NCBI RefSeq assembly: GCF_009765865.1 | Contig: NZ_LMUQ01000084.1 | Location: 1 to 64,000, forward strand | Direction: 5' to 3' | Length of the DNA stretch: 64,000 nucleotides | Source: Acidisoma sp. L85 | GTDB taxonomy: Bacteria; Pseudomonadota; Alphaproteobacteria; Acetobacterales; Acetobacteraceae | Shown: piece by piece, positions 8,664 through 19,374 of the stretch | Numbering within the stretch: position 1 is the first letter of the stretch | Layout of the letters: the number at the start of each line of letters is the position of its first letter | The notes under the pieces: generated by a model | Databases searched by the model: none | The model's input: the letters and a program-made list of their open reading frames with translations, nothing else | What the model was told of the DNA's origin: nothing | Made by a program: the position numbers and the translations under genes

Positions 8664-9797
8664 CTACCGAGCGGCACCCAGCACGAAGGTCGCCAGGAAA
8701 TGCAGCAGCGGGTTGAGGAGTGCCTCGCCCGGCGTGTTCGGAGGGGGCGGCCGGCCCGTCATATGGGCGGCGCGATAGGCGGCGGCATTGAACCAGGGCG
8801 AGGGGTCGAGGTCTCGCGCGGCGCCGACGGCGAGGTAATGGGCGAAGATATCGCGCGCCCGGCCAAGCTCGGCGCCGTGGCGAGACTTGTAGAATCCGAT
8901 GTCGAAGAGCGGCAAAGGGCTGACGCCGCGCTCCGCCCGGTGGCTGAGATAGTGCCGCAGCGGGGATTGCGCGGCCGGGAGGCCGTAGGCATCCCGATAC
9001 CAGGCCGGATCGAAATAGAGGCTTGGTCGGAAGCCTTGCGCCTCGCCGTCCAGAACGTAGTGGCAGAGCGGGCTCATCGTCCCCGGCGGAGCATAGCGCT
9101 GGCGGTACCAGACACCGTCGAAATAGGGGTTGGGCCGCCGTTGCTCCTGCCAGCCACGTTGCGTGTAATGCTCGACCGCATCGAGTCCCGCCTCATGCAC
9201 GTCGGGTCCGTTGATGAAGTAATAGTTGGGATCGACCAGTCCGGAGCCGCGCAGAATATCGCTTTCGCGGCGCGGCAAGCGGCCCTCGGTCCGGCCGGCA
9301 AGCATGAAATGCTCGTAGGGGTCGATAACCGCGACCCCGATATCCGCGTAGCGCTCCCGATAGAAGCGAACGTCGAAATCGGGATTGGGGCTGACCGTGC
9401 CGTCTGTGCGATGCGCGAGGTAGTGGGCGAGGCTGGACGTACCATCAGGCAAACTCTGTGCGGCGCGATACCAGCGCGGATCGAACCAGGCGATGGGCCG
9501 CCGCCCCAGCGCCTCGCCGATCGAGAGGTAGTGGCCGAGGGGCTCCTCCTCCGCTGCTTCGGGAGCCTGTGCGCGATAGCACTCCGGGTCGAAGACAGGA
9601 CTGGGCCAGCGCCCCTCACGCCAGCCGGCGTCAAGGTAGTGGGCGACCGGGTCGATGCCGGCATGCGCGACGTCTGGGTAGCGGCTGCAATACCAAACGC
9701 TGTCGATCACCGGGGCGATGTCATGGCGCGGCCCGGCGGCAGGCGTGTCGCATATGCCCTCCAAGCGCGCGCCTCCCTGTCCCGGCGAGCGCGTCAC
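8664..9797 (-). CDS. Stand-alone tandem repeat protein (WYR...HYL...G...P.FD repeats)
   Basis: A 377-aa protein made almost wholly of about nine degenerate repeats of 36-45 residues. Each has an aromatic-Tyr-Arg start (VWYCSRYPDV, PRWYRAAQ, VRFYRERYAD, GVWYRQRYAP, PAWYRDAYG), a central HYL/HYV/HFM and a closing P-S/N-P-x-FD. From memory such repeats occur fused to glycosyltransferases in Acetobacteraceae; here no enzymatic domain is attached. The start is GTG, with no signal peptide visible. It lies 58 nt upstream of hisG, co-oriented. Function unknown; an envelope-polysaccharide scaffold is speculation. Confidence 0.75.
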   Translation of the reverse strand: MTRSPGQGGARLEGICDTPAAGPRHDIAPVIDSVWYCSRYPDVAHAGIDPVAHYLDAGWREGRWPSPVFDPECYRAQAPEAAEEEPLGHYLSIGEALGRRPIAWFDPRWYRAAQSLPDGTSSLAHYLAHRTDGTVSPNPDFDVRFYRERYADIGVAVIDPYEHFMLAGRTEGRLPRRESDILRGSGLVDPNYYFINGPDVHEAGLDAVEHYTQRGWQEQRRPNPYFDGVWYRQRYAPPGTMSPLCHYVLDGEAQGFRPSLYFDPAWYRDAYGLPAAQSPLRHYLSHRAERGVSPLPLFDIGFYKSRHGAELGRARDIFAHYLAVGAARDLDPSPWFNAAAYRAAHMTGRPPPPNTPGEALLNPLLHFLATFVLGAAR

Positions 9798-9869
9798 CGG
9801 TCGGGTGCCCGCAGCCGCGCCGCGAGGTTAGCCTAGCATGTCATTGCCAAACCGCAAAGACACCAGCCG

Positions 9870-11306
9870 TCAGCGGCGGTCGCCTGCGGTGCTGACGCGG
9901 CCGATCGCGAGGTAGATGGCGGCCGCGACCAAAGCAGAGCTGATAAAGCTGAGATCGACGCCGGAGGCGATATTCGCAAGGGGCCCGGTGAAGACGCTGG
10001 TATTGGTGAAGAGCAGGCCGACGCCGACGCCGAGCAGCCAGGCGAGCACTGCGCCGCGGTTGAAGCCATGCCCATACCAATAGGCGCCGCGCTCCTTGCC
10101 CGCGCCGAAAGCCTGCAAGGCACGCGGATCGAAGCGGCCGCCATGCTGGCGGTAGCCGATGATATTGATCATGATCCAGGGCGTCACCAGCACCGTCACC
10201 ACCGAGCAGAGCGCCAGGATCGAATCGGTGAGGTTGAACAGGACCAGGCCGACATAGCCGACGACGAGGCCGATCGCCCCGAAGATGAGCCCGACCTGGG
10301 GCCGCCGCATCCGCCATAGGATGGCATGCAGGTCGAGCGTGCCGTTATAGGCGACCATCGCCCCGTTGGTGAGATTGCCGACCAGCCCGATTAGCGCCAC
10401 CGGGATCAGCAGGGCGGCCGGGAGGTTGTCCATCATCGTGCTGGTCGAGATGCCGGCATCGGAGACCCCGAGCGCGATGATCTCGCCGCAGGTCAGCGCC
10501 ACGATGCAGCCGGCCACCATGCCGAGCAGCGACCAGCCGAAGAGGCGGCGCGGCGGAGTCCGCCCCGGCATATAGCGCGCATAGTCGCCGGCGAAGGGCG
10601 CGTAGGAGATGGCGTTGGAGATCTGCGCCGTCGTCGCCAGCATCCAGGTCGCCCAGAAGCCGCCCAAGGCGAGCTTCGGTGGCGTCGCTGGCGGGTGCCA
10701 ATGGGTCACCGTGAAATAGGTCAGCAGCAGGAGGCAGACGAGGCTCGCGATGGCCGTGAATTTCTCATAGGCGACGATGGTGGCATGGCCGAGGATGGCG
10801 CAGGCCAAAGTGGCGAGGGCGATCAGCACGAGCGTGACGTTGAGTGTCGTGCCGGTGGTCGGCCATCCGAATAGCCTGTGTCCGGCCTGAAGCAAGGGCG
10901 GTGCGCTGATCCAGAGCACCAGGGCGAAATAGCCGAGGTCGATGACCTGGGTGATGAAGGAGCCGACATAGCGGCCGCGGATGCCGAAGAAGGCGCCGCT
11001 GCTGACCGTGCCATTGGTACCGGTGCGCGGCCCGAGCAGCGCCATGCCGGCGACCGCCAGCGAGCCGAGCAAGGTGCCGACCACGATGGCCGTGAAGCCC
11101 TGCCACCAGCCGAGGCCGAGAATGACCGGCACCGCCCCGAGCAGCAACGAACCGTAGGTGATCTGGGTGCCGAAAAAGACCCAGGCCATGTCGCGCGGTT
11201 GCGACTTGCGGTCCCGCTCGGGAATGAAGTCGATACCGCGACTTTCGATGCGGCCGACGCCGTCAATGGTCTCGTCGATCGCCTGTCCCGAAACCGGGGC
11301 CGTCAT
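9870..11306 (-). CDS. NCS1-family nucleobase/thiamine-precursor permease
   Basis: A 478-aa membrane transporter with about twelve hydrophobic segments. The N-terminal MAWVFFGTQITYGSLLLGAV and the internal ISNAISYAPFAGDYARYMP are characteristic of the nucleobase:cation symporter-1 family. The start at 11306 has AGGAG 8 nt upstream; the longer open frame runs into tenA. It follows tenA by 37 nt on the same strand. NCS1 permeases next to tenA (CytX type) are thought to import the thiamine pyrimidine precursor, so that is the preferred substrate, inferred from context. Cytosine or purines remain possible. Confidence 0.85.
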   Translation of the reverse strand: MTAPVSGQAIDETIDGVGRIESRGIDFIPERDRKSQPRDMAWVFFGTQITYGSLLLGAVPVILGLGWWQGFTAIVVGTLLGSLAVAGMALLGPRTGTNGTVSSGAFFGIRGRYVGSFITQVIDLGYFALVLWISAPPLLQAGHRLFGWPTTGTTLNVTLVLIALATLACAILGHATIVAYEKFTAIASLVCLLLLTYFTVTHWHPPATPPKLALGGFWATWMLATTAQISNAISYAPFAGDYARYMPGRTPPRRLFGWSLLGMVAGCIVALTCGEIIALGVSDAGISTSTMMDNLPAALLIPVALIGLVGNLTNGAMVAYNGTLDLHAILWRMRRPQVGLIFGAIGLVVGYVGLVLFNLTDSILALCSVVTVLVTPWIMINIIGYRQHGGRFDPRALQAFGAGKERGAYWYGHGFNRGAVLAWLLGVGVGLLFTNTSVFTGPLANIASGVDLSFISSALVAAAIYLAIGRVSTAGDRR

Positions 11307-11343
11307 GCCGCCATCTCCTGTAAACCCTCCAAGCTTCTCCTGG

Positions 11344-12057
11344 TTACACCTGCTCTTTCGGCCAGCCGATACCCCAGAATTCGGCCTCCAGCCGTGTCGC
11401 CGCGCGGAAGGTGGTGAGGAGCGAGGGGTAGCGCGCCACCGCGCCGCGTTCCGCGCCGAGCCGGTCGATGGCCAGGATCGCCTGTGCGGCGGCTGCCTGG
11501 AAGGCCTCGCTCGAATAGCTCTCGATCCATGGCGCATAGGGGTTGCCCGCCATGACCGTCTCCGGATCAGCACGGAGCAGCGCGCCGATTTCGGCATAGC
11601 CGGCGATGCAGGGCGCGAGTGCCACTTCCAGGTCGAGCTTGTCGCCCGAGAGGCCGCGCTCCAGGAAGAAACGCGTATAGGCGAGCATGCGGAGATCCTC
11701 GGGCGTCGCCGCCATCTCGCTCTCCGTGAGGCCCCAGCCCTGGCAATAGGCGATGTGGAGCGGCAGCTCGACATCGAGGATCGCGGTCAGTGCGCGGGAA
11801 GCGGCGCGGATCTCGTCCAGCCGCTCGCTCTTGTAGCCGGACAGCGCGTAACCGCGGGCGTAGTGGATCAGGTAGAGGTAATCCTGGATCAGGTAGCGGC
11901 GGAACCCCTCCATGGGCAGGGTGCCGCGGCCGAGCGCCTTGAGGAAGGGATGGTGCAGGTAGCGTGCCCAGTCTTCTGCCACGTCTCGCCGCAATCGCCC
12001 GAACAGGCCGTGGTCGAGCGGCAGGGTGCCTGGCAGTCGCGAATCGTCGTTCATCAT
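11344..12057 (-). CDS. tenA: TenA-family thiaminase II / aminopyrimidine aminohydrolase
   Basis: A 237-aa all-helical TenA protein, which salvages thiamine breakdown products by hydrolysing aminomethyl-pyrimidine to HMP. The family fingerprint is visible: HPFLKALGRGTLPMEGFRRY, YLIQDYLYL and the catalytic-cysteine segment APCIAGYAEIG. I chose the ATG at 12057, with GAGGG 8 nt upstream; a second ATG follows directly. It starts 10 nt after the GT61 gene and precedes the NCS1 permease, suggesting a salvage pair. No thiamine riboswitch is visible upstream. Confidence 0.88.
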   Translation of the reverse strand: MMNDDSRLPGTLPLDHGLFGRLRRDVAEDWARYLHHPFLKALGRGTLPMEGFRRYLIQDYLYLIHYARGYALSGYKSERLDEIRAASRALTAILDVELPLHIAYCQGWGLTESEMAATPEDLRMLAYTRFFLERGLSGDKLDLEVALAPCIAGYAEIGALLRADPETVMAGNPYAPWIESYSSEAFQAAAAQAILAIDRLGAERGAVARYPSLLTTFRAATRLEAEFWGIGWPKEQV

Positions 12058-12067
12058 CCGGCGGCCC

Positions 12068-13708
12068 TCATAGAGTCGCCAGAAAGGCGATATCGTCTTC
12101 AGAAATGGTGAAGCCCGCGCTCCAGGGCTCGGCCAGCCCTTCTCCCTCCGGGCGATCAATGCCACGGATCTCCAGATAGTGATGGCGGCGGTGGCGGCAG
12201 AGAAACCAGAAGAAAGTATCTGGGAAGCTTGCCGCGGTCAGCATGACGACGCGAGTTCCCTCATCGCAGAAAGCCAGGTTGGTCATTGCCGCGCCGAGCG
12301 CCCCCACCACCAGGCGGGCGCCCTTGAACAGCGTGACCTGCTCCCCGAGCGTCATCCGTGCCGGATCGATGGCGATGAAGCCGCGGGCCTTCAGCGCCGC
12401 CTCGACCGCTGCCTCATTGACCAAAGGACGCGTGGTGGCCCGCCGCCGCACGAAGATCCTTTTATACGGCCCGCGCGGCGCCTTGGCGGCCAGGCCGGAC
12501 AGGATGCGGGCACAGAGCGGCGATTGGTAGATCCCGTGATTGGTCAGCCCGTCCAGCAACAGAAGCGTCTCGTATCGTATCGGCGCGCCGTCTGTTGCGC
12601 GTATGGCCTCGCGGGGAATGCCGATGGCGTCCAGCGCATCGCGGACCACCGGCAGAAGATCGCTTTCGTGGACGATGTAACTCGGCTCGAAGCCCTGGAT
12701 CATCTGCCGCGCCATCGCGGCGCGCGGCAGCATTTCCACCAGGAAGTGGCCGTAGTTGGGGGCTCCCCGGCTCTTGCAAAGCACGGAAAGGCCGGTGACC
12801 CGGGGCATCGCGCCGTGTGCAAACGCGGCAGACGCGCTCGCCGCCGCGGCGGCGATGTCGGCGTCCGAAAATAGCCGTCCGGTGGCCGGCACCACCCGCA
12901 GATCTCGGTCAAACACGATGCCTTCCCGCGAGACGACGGCCTCCTCCAGGACGCGGAGCGTGACCGGGCTGGCCGGGAAGACCCCGCGATTCCACGATAC
13001 CTCCATGGCGTGCCGGTATTTCTCGGGAATGCGTTCCCCGTGCCGCTGCTCAGGCGGCCGCACTTCGAAGGCGGGCGAGAGGAGCCTGCAGGCCACCGTC
13101 TCATCGGTCGGCGGAAATTCGAGCCATGGCGGCTGGTTTTCGATCGCGGCGCCACCAAGCATCACAAGAGGGGCGGCGTCTGGCCGGCGCAGAATCCAGA
13201 GCCGGATGGCCTCGACAAACGCGCCACCGGGCGCCAGCGCTGGGGCCATGCCTGGCTGGTCGAGGCGCTGGGAGCCGTCCGTGAACGCGACATCGTAGCG
13301 GCAGATGAAGAAGGGCGTGGAGGCCGGGTGAAGCCGGAAGCGCACGCCGACGCAGCCGAGGCCGATGCCGCGGGCGCCGCACAGCGTGCCGGGCGGCGTC
13401 CAGGTCGTCACCACCAAGGGTGCGAAGACGATCTGGCAATCCACGCCCGGTGAGGTTTCGGGCGGCGCATCGCTCACCGGCCTGGGCAGCATGATGGCTT
13501 CGAGCCGCAATCCGCTGCCGGGTATGCCTAGCCACTCGCCGGGTTCGGCCCGCACATCCCCACGCATGGCGAAATGCCCGAGGATTTCGCCTCTGCCGGG
13601 GCGGGCAGCCGCGTTACCAGGTGGCAGGGCCTGCGGCGCGGCACGCGGCGCGGGGAGAAGGGCCACGCCATTCGTCCGGCCCTGGTCATCGTTCGGGTGC
13701 TGATCCAC
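12068..13708 (-). CDS. Glycosyltransferase family 61 (DUF563)-like protein
   Basis: About 546 aa. The C-terminal half carries the GT61 pattern: APNYGHFLVEMLPR, an AIGIPREAI segment, FVRRRATTRPLVNE and GARLVVGALGAAMTNLAF. The N-terminal 200 residues are less familiar and include GEWLGIPGSGLRLEAI, possibly a binding module. The open frame extends far upstream across rpsL; I place the start at GTG 13708 because AAGGAGC lies about 9 nt before it and the upstream part is antisense to ribosomal genes. Likely adds a sugar to an envelope glycan; acceptor unknown. Confidence 0.72.
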   Translation of the reverse strand: MDQHPNDDQGRTNGVALLPAPRAAPQALPPGNAAARPGRGEILGHFAMRGDVRAEPGEWLGIPGSGLRLEAIMLPRPVSDAPPETSPGVDCQIVFAPLVVTTWTPPGTLCGARGIGLGCVGVRFRLHPASTPFFICRYDVAFTDGSQRLDQPGMAPALAPGGAFVEAIRLWILRRPDAAPLVMLGGAAIENQPPWLEFPPTDETVACRLLSPAFEVRPPEQRHGERIPEKYRHAMEVSWNRGVFPASPVTLRVLEEAVVSREGIVFDRDLRVVPATGRLFSDADIAAAAASASAAFAHGAMPRVTGLSVLCKSRGAPNYGHFLVEMLPRAAMARQMIQGFEPSYIVHESDLLPVVRDALDAIGIPREAIRATDGAPIRYETLLLLDGLTNHGIYQSPLCARILSGLAAKAPRGPYKRIFVRRRATTRPLVNEAAVEAALKARGFIAIDPARMTLGEQVTLFKGARLVVGALGAAMTNLAFCDEGTRVVMLTAASFPDTFFWFLCRHRRHHYLEIRGIDRPEGEGLAEPWSAGFTISEDDIAFLATL

Positions 13709-14092
13709 GCGCGCTTGCTCCTTGCCGAACCGCAACCAAGCTTGCCATAACGCGGCGCCGAGGACAGCTTGTTTGGCCCAGGCGGAGGCCGAACGGCGCT
13801 TTTGTCGCCCCGATGGGCAGCCGCCATGACGATCATGCGTGGTACGGAGCTTGACTCGGGGGGACCCCCCCGGTAGGTGTCGCGCCCTCGGCCGAACCTG
13901 GGCGCTGTGCCCCAGGTCTAGGTCTATATTCGTATCTTCCGCTGCCGCGGTGCCGCCCAAGGGACATTGTCTCGTCCAGGGGCCCAGGCCATGGCAAGGA
14001 CATAACCCGCTTGCAGGGCCGATGCTCTGTAGTGGGTCATTGTTGCGAGTATGGGCCGGCCAAGACGGGATGTGAGGATCGGAACGAGGTCT
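13709..14092. other. Divergent intergenic region between GT61 gene and rpsL
   Basis: 384 nt with no credible gene. It should hold the divergent promoters for the GT61 gene and the ribosomal cluster. A TTGACT at 13851-13856 is followed 17 nt later only by TAGGTG, too weak to call. A G-run/C-run (GGGGGGACCCCCCC, 13858-13871) lies in between. Nothing else stands out. Confidence 0.5.
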
Positions 14093-14464
14093 ATGCCGAC
14101 GATCAACCAGCTGATTGCGAATGGGCGTGAGCCCAACCGCGCGCGCAACAAGGTTCCGGCTCTGCAGGGTTGCCCTCAGAAGCGCGGCGTCTGCACGCGG
14201 GTCTATACAACGACGCCTAAGAAGCCGAACTCCGCGCTTCGTAAGGTGGCCAAGGTCCGGTTGACGAACGGCTATGAGGTCGTCTGCTACATTCCTGGCG
14301 AGGGGCATAACCTCCAGGAACATAGCGTCGTCCTGATCCGCGGCGGCCGCGTGAAGGATCTTCCCGGCGTGCGGTACCACATTTTGCGCGGCGTGCTCGA
14401 TACCCAGGGCATCGCCAAGCGTCGTCAGCGCCGTTCGCTCTACGGCGCGAAGCGTCCGAAGTAA
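14093..14464 (+). CDS. rpsL: 30S ribosomal protein S12
   Basis: A 123-aa S12, which acts in decoding at the A site. [19 protein letters not shown] and [20 protein letters not shown] are fully conserved. The lysine and proline positions where streptomycin-resistance changes arise appear wild type. The start at 14093 (MPTINQLI) was chosen over an upstream in-frame ATG because the S12 family begins there; GAGG sits just before it. First gene of the str-S10-spc run, 12 nt before rpsG. Confidence 0.97.
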   Translation: MPTINQLIANGREPNRARNKVPALQGCPQKRGVCTRVYTTTPKKPNSALRKVAKVRLTNGYEVVCYIPGEGHNLQEHSVVLIRGGRVKDLPGVRYHILRGVLDTQGIAKRRQRRSLYGAKRPK

Positions 14465-14476
14465 GGAGACAGGGGC

Positions 14477-14953
14477 ATGAGTCGCCGTCACCGCGCCGAG
14501 AAGCGCGAAATCCTGCCGGACGCGAAGTTTGGCGATGTCGTAATCAGCCGTTTCATGAACGTGCTGATGTACGACGGCAAGAAGTCCGTCGCCGAGGGTA
14601 TCGTTTACGGTGCGCTCGATTCGTTGAAGCGCCGTGGCGGCTCCAGCGCCGATCCGGTGCGGATGTTCCATGAGGCGCTGGACAATGTGAAGCCGACCGT
14701 GGAAGTCCGCTCCCGCCGGGTTGGCGGCGCGACCTATCAGGTGCCGGTGGAAGTTCGGACGGAGCGCCGTCAGGCGCTGGCGATTCGCTGGATCATCGAC
14801 TCGGCGCGCAAGCGCGGCGAGCAGACGTTGGAAGACCGGCTATCCAATGAATTGTTGGACGCCGTGAACAATCGCGGCGCCGCCGTGAAGAAGCGCGAGG
14901 ATACACATCGGATGGCCGAGGCCAACAAGGCCTTCAGCCATTATCGCTGGTAA
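14477..14953 (+). CDS. rpsG: 30S ribosomal protein S7
   Basis: A 158-aa S7, the primary assembly protein of the 30S head. [15 protein letters not shown] at the start and [14 protein letters not shown] in the middle are diagnostic, and the length matches the usual 156. In most bacteria S7 represses its own operon by binding the rpsL-rpsG region; the 12-nt spacer here is too short to show a clear structure. The next gene would normally be fusA; instead tuf follows after 52 nt. Confidence 0.97.
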   Translation: MSRRHRAEKREILPDAKFGDVVISRFMNVLMYDGKKSVAEGIVYGALDSLKRRGGSSADPVRMFHEALDNVKPTVEVRSRRVGGATYQVPVEVRTERRQALAIRWIIDSARKRGEQTLEDRLSNELLDAVNNRGAAVKKREDTHRMAEANKAFSHYRW

Positions 14954-15005
14954 CCGAGACAGTATTTAACCCGTCGCTAGCAAGTCGGCTCACGGAGAGA
15001 AGACG

Positions 15006-16196
<1,191 letters not shown>

Positions 16197-16238
16197 TACC
16201 GGCGGAACGAGATCGAAGTCGCGAACTGGAAGCCTGTT

Positions 16239-16553
16239 ATGGAAAACCAAAACCAAAACATACGCATTCGCCTGAAGGCGTATGATCACCGCGTGCTGGA
16301 CGCCAGCACGCGGGAGATCGTCAACACGGCGAGGCGTACAGGCGCCAATGTTCGCGGCCCGATCCCGCTGCCGATGCGCATCGAGAAGTTCACCGTGTTG
16401 CGCGGACCGCATGTCGACAAGAAGAGCCGCGAGCAGTTCGAGATTCGCACTCACTACCGCCTTCTCGACATCGTCGAGCCCACGCCGCAGACGGTGGACG
16501 CGCTGATGAAGCTCGACCTCGCCTCTGGCGTGGACGTCGAGATTAAGATCTGA
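16239..16553 (+). CDS. rpsJ: 30S ribosomal protein S10
   Basis: A 104-aa S10 (usually 102-103). [32 protein letters not shown] and [15 protein letters not shown] are diagnostic. It binds 16S rRNA in the 30S head and, with NusB, takes part in antitermination. First gene of the S10 block, 42 nt after tuf and 19 nt before rplC. The leader carries no obvious L4-type attenuator, as expected outside gammaproteobacteria. Confidence 0.97.
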   Translation: MENQNQNIRIRLKAYDHRVLDASTREIVNTARRTGANVRGPIPLPMRIEKFTVLRGPHVDKKSREQFEIRTHYRLLDIVEPTPQTVDALMKLDLASGVDVEIKI

Positions 16554-16572
16554 GACTGGAAAGACCGCGGCG

Positions 16573-17247
16573 ATGCGCACCGGAATAATCACTAAGAAGC
16601 TGGGCATGTCCCGGATCTTCAAGGAGGATGGCAGTCACGTCACTGTCACCGTCCTTCATCTTGACCAGCTGCGGGTGATCTCCACCCGTACCGAGGAAAC
16701 GGACGGCTACACCGCGGTGCAGCTCGGCTGGGGCCTGGCCAAGGTCAAGAATGTCTCGCAGCCCAACCGTGGCCACTTCGCGAAAACGAAGGTCGAGCCC
16801 GCGAAGAAGGTTGTCGAGTTCCGGGTCGCTGCGGATGCGCTGGTGCCGCCGGGTTCGGTCATTTCCGCGGCCCATTTCGTGGTCGGCCAGAAGATCGACG
16901 TGACCGGCACGTCCAAGGGCAAGGGTTTTGCCGGCGCCATGAAGCGCTGGAACTTTGCCGGTCTCGAAGCGTCTCACGGCGTGTCGGTCAGCCATCGAAG
17001 CCACGGCTCGACGGGTAATCGCCAGGATCCAGGCAAGACATTCAAGAATAAGAAGATGGCGGGCCATCTCGGCCATGAGCGCATCACGGTGCTCAACCTC
17101 GAGATCGCGGCGGTCGATGCCGAGCGCGGGGTCATCATGGTTGCAGGCGCGGTGCCGGGTGCCGCTGGCGGTTATGTGCTGGTGCGGGATGCCATCAAGC
17201 GGCCTCGCCACGCCGATGCGGCCTATCCCGCCGCGCTGGCGAGCTGA
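16573..17247 (+). CDS. rplC: 50S ribosomal protein L3
   Basis: A 224-aa L3, which lies near the peptidyl transferase centre and starts 50S assembly. [16 protein letters not shown] opens the protein. [20 protein letters not shown] contains the glutamine that is N-methylated in E. coli. A short Ala/Pro-rich tail ends the protein. 10 nt separate it from rplD. Confidence 0.97.
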   Translation: MRTGIITKKLGMSRIFKEDGSHVTVTVLHLDQLRVISTRTEETDGYTAVQLGWGLAKVKNVSQPNRGHFAKTKVEPAKKVVEFRVAADALVPPGSVISAAHFVVGQKIDVTGTSKGKGFAGAMKRWNFAGLEASHGVSVSHRSHGSTGNRQDPGKTFKNKKMAGHLGHERITVLNLEIAAVDAERGVIMVAGAVPGAAGGYVLVRDAIKRPRHADAAYPAALAS

Positions 17248-17257
17248 GGAGCGCGAG

Positions 17258-17902
17258 ATGCAAGCTGATATCAAGACGCTCGACAACGGCGACGCCGGTT
17301 CGGTCGAGCTGTCAGACGAAATTTTCGGCATCACGCCGCGCCCCGATATCATGGCGCGTGTGGTGCACTGGCAGCGCAGCCGCAGCCGCGGTGGCAACCA
17401 CAAGGTAAAGGGCCTCTCCGAGGTTTCCGGCACCACGCGGAAGCCGTATCGGCAGAAGGGCACGGGCAATGCACGCCAGGGCAGCCTGCGCGCGCCGCAG
17501 TTCCGCACCGGTGGCGTGGTCCATGGTCCGGTCGTTCGCGACCACGGCTATGATCTGCCGAAGAAGATCCGCCGCCTCGGCCTGATTTCCGCGCTGTCGC
17601 AGAAGCAGGCGGAGGGCAAGCTGGTGGTGATCGATACGGCGGCCGGCGTCGAGAAGACCAAGGATCTGGTCGCGAAGTTGCGCACCCTCGGCTGGCGCTC
17701 GGCGCTGATCGTCGATGGTGAAGTCGATGCGCGCTTCCTGTTGGCGAGCCGCAACGTGATCGGCATCGACGTGCTGCCGACGGCGGGCGCGAACGTGCTC
17801 GATATTCTGCGGCATGACATTCTCGTCGTGACCTCGGCGGGGCTACAGGGCCTCACCGCGCGTCTCGCGGCGAAAACAGAAAAGGCAGGAGTCGCGGCAT
17901 GA
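17258..17902 (+). CDS. rplD: 50S ribosomal protein L4
   Basis: A 214-aa L4 with the usual exit-tunnel loop: [38 protein letters not shown], then [21 protein letters not shown] chose the ATG at 17258 ([10 protein letters not shown]), 10 nt after rplC. Its TGA overlaps the rplW ATG by 4 nt (ATGA), indicating translational coupling. In E. coli L4 also represses the S10 operon; that is not shown here. Confidence 0.97.
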   Translation: MQADIKTLDNGDAGSVELSDEIFGITPRPDIMARVVHWQRSRSRGGNHKVKGLSEVSGTTRKPYRQKGTGNARQGSLRAPQFRTGGVVHGPVVRDHGYDLPKKIRRLGLISALSQKQAEGKLVVIDTAAGVEKTKDLVAKLRTLGWRSALIVDGEVDARFLLASRNVIGIDVLPTAGANVLDILRHDILVVTSAGLQGLTARLAAKTEKAGVAA

Positions 17903-18237
17903 GCACGCCCGGTCTCAACGCCCGCAAACGCGCCGCGAAAATGTCGCGCGAGGCGATGTACGAAGTCATTCGCAGCCCGGTGATCACCGAGAAGGCGACC
18001 ATCCTGAACGAGCGCGGCCAGGTCACGCTGCGTGTTGCGCTCGATGCGACGAAGCCCGAGATCAAGCTCGCGGTTGAGACGCTGTTCGGGGTGAAGGTGA
18101 TGGGCGTGAATACGCTGATCACCAAGGGCAAGACGAAGCGGTTCCGCGGCCGGCCCGGCGTGCGGTCGGATGTCAAGAAGGCGATCGTGCAGCTGGCAGA
18201 CGGCCAGTCGATCGACTTCACCACGAGCCTAAGCTGA
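17899..18237 (+). CDS. rplW: 50S ribosomal protein L23
   Basis: A 112-aa L23, part of the tunnel-exit ring that docks trigger factor and [17 protein letters not shown] and [18 protein letters not shown] are conserved. The protein has about 15 extra N-terminal residues relative to short forms; an internal ATG (MSREAMYEV) is an alternative start, but the ATGA overlap with rplD favours 17899. Confidence 0.95.
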   Translation: MSTPGLNARKRAAKMSREAMYEVIRSPVITEKATILNERGQVTLRVALDATKPEIKLAVETLFGVKVMGVNTLITKGKTKRFRGRPGVRSDVKKAIVQLADGQSIDFTTSLS

Positions 18238-18255
18238 GGCGACGGGAATAGGATC

Positions 18256-19089
18256 ATGGCGCTAAAGCAATTCAATCCCGTCACGCCCAGCCTGCGCAAC
18301 ACCGTCTTGGTGTCGCGCAAGGAGCTGTGGAAAGGCAAGCCGGTTAAGGGCCTGACCGAGGGCAAGTCCTCCTCGGGCGGTCGCAACAACCATGGCCGCA
18401 CCACTGTTCGGTTCCGGGGCGGCGGACACAAGCAGACTTACCGCATCGTCGATTTCAAGCGGCGCAAGTGGGATGTCGCGGCTCGCGTGGAGCGGATCGA
18501 ATATGATCCGAACCGCACCGCCTTCATCGCGCTGATCAAGTATGCCGATGGCGAGCTGGCCTATATCATCGCGCCGCAGCGCCTGTCGGTCGGCGACAAT
18601 GTGGTTGCCGGCCAGCGCGCGGATATCAAGCCCGGCAATGCGATGCCGCTGGCGGCGATCCCGGTTGGCACGATCATCCACAATATCGAGATGAAGGAAG
18701 GCGCGGGCGCCAAGGTTGCCCGCTCGGCCGGAACCTTCGCCCAGCTCGTCGGCAAGGATGCGGGCTATGCCCAGGTCAAGCTGATGTCGGGCGAGCTTCG
18801 CGTGGTTCGCGCTGAGTGCATGGCGACGATTGGTGCCGTGTCCAACGCCGACAACTCGAATATCCATATCGGCAAGGCGGGACGTTCCCGCTGGCTCGGC
18901 CGCCGCCCGCATAACCGTGGCGTCGTGATGAACCCGGTCGATCATCCGCACGGCGGCGGCGAAGGTCGCACCTCGGGCGGTCGTCATCCGGTTACGCCTT
19001 GGGGCAAGCCGACCAAGGGTTACAAGACTCGCGTCAACAAGCGGACGGACAAGTTGATCATCCGCCGGCGCAACAAGAGCAAGGGCTGA
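18256..19089 (+). CDS. rplB: 50S ribosomal protein L2
   Basis: A 277-aa L2, essential for subunit joining and peptidyl transfer. [19 protein letters not shown] near the N-terminus and [15 protein letters not shown] near the C-terminus, including the functionally important histidine region, are intact. Ends 3 nt before rpsS. Confidence 0.97.
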   Translation: MALKQFNPVTPSLRNTVLVSRKELWKGKPVKGLTEGKSSSGGRNNHGRTTVRFRGGGHKQTYRIVDFKRRKWDVAARVERIEYDPNRTAFIALIKYADGELAYIIAPQRLSVGDNVVAGQRADIKPGNAMPLAAIPVGTIIHNIEMKEGAGAKVARSAGTFAQLVGKDAGYAQVKLMSGELRVVRAECMATIGAVSNADNSNIHIGKAGRSRWLGRRPHNRGVVMNPVDHPHGGGEGRTSGGRHPVTPWGKPTKGYKTRVNKRTDKLIIRRRNKSKG

Positions 19090-19092
19090 TTC

Positions 19093-19371
19093 ATGGCACG
19101 CTCCGTTTGGAAAGGCCCGTTCGTGGACGGGTACCTCCTGAACAAGGCCGAGACGTCACGCGCCTCTGGCCGCAACGAGATCATCAAGATCTGGTCGCGC
19201 AGGTCGACGATTCTGCCGCAGTTCATCGGCCTCACCTTCGGGGTCTATAACGGGCACAAGTTCCTGCCCGTGGTGGTGAACGAGAATATGGTGGGTCACA
19301 AATTCGGCGAGTTCTCGCCGACGCGGACCTTCACCGGCCATTCGGCGGACAAGAAGGCGAAGCGGGGCTGA
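19093..19371 (+). CDS. rpsS: 30S ribosomal protein S19
   Basis: A 92-aa S19 located in the 30S head, forming part of the A-site finger contact. [34 protein letters not shown] and [12 protein letters not shown] are conserved. Tightly packed, with 3 nt on either side between rplB and rplV. Confidence 0.97.
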   Translation: MARSVWKGPFVDGYLLNKAETSRASGRNEIIKIWSRRSTILPQFIGLTFGVYNGHKFLPVVVNENMVGHKFGEFSPTRTFTGHSADKKAKRG

Positions 19372-19374
19372 TTC

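Noticed and set aside
13851-13879. Promoter for rpsL from TTGACT
   Set aside because: The only candidate -10 at proper spacing is TAGGTG, a poor match, so it was not called as a feature.
12068-14671. An 867-aa open frame covering rpsL and rpsG on the opposite strand
   Set aside because: The part beyond 13708 is antisense to conserved ribosomal genes and has no protein-like features. Only the portion from GTG 13708 matches the GT61 family.
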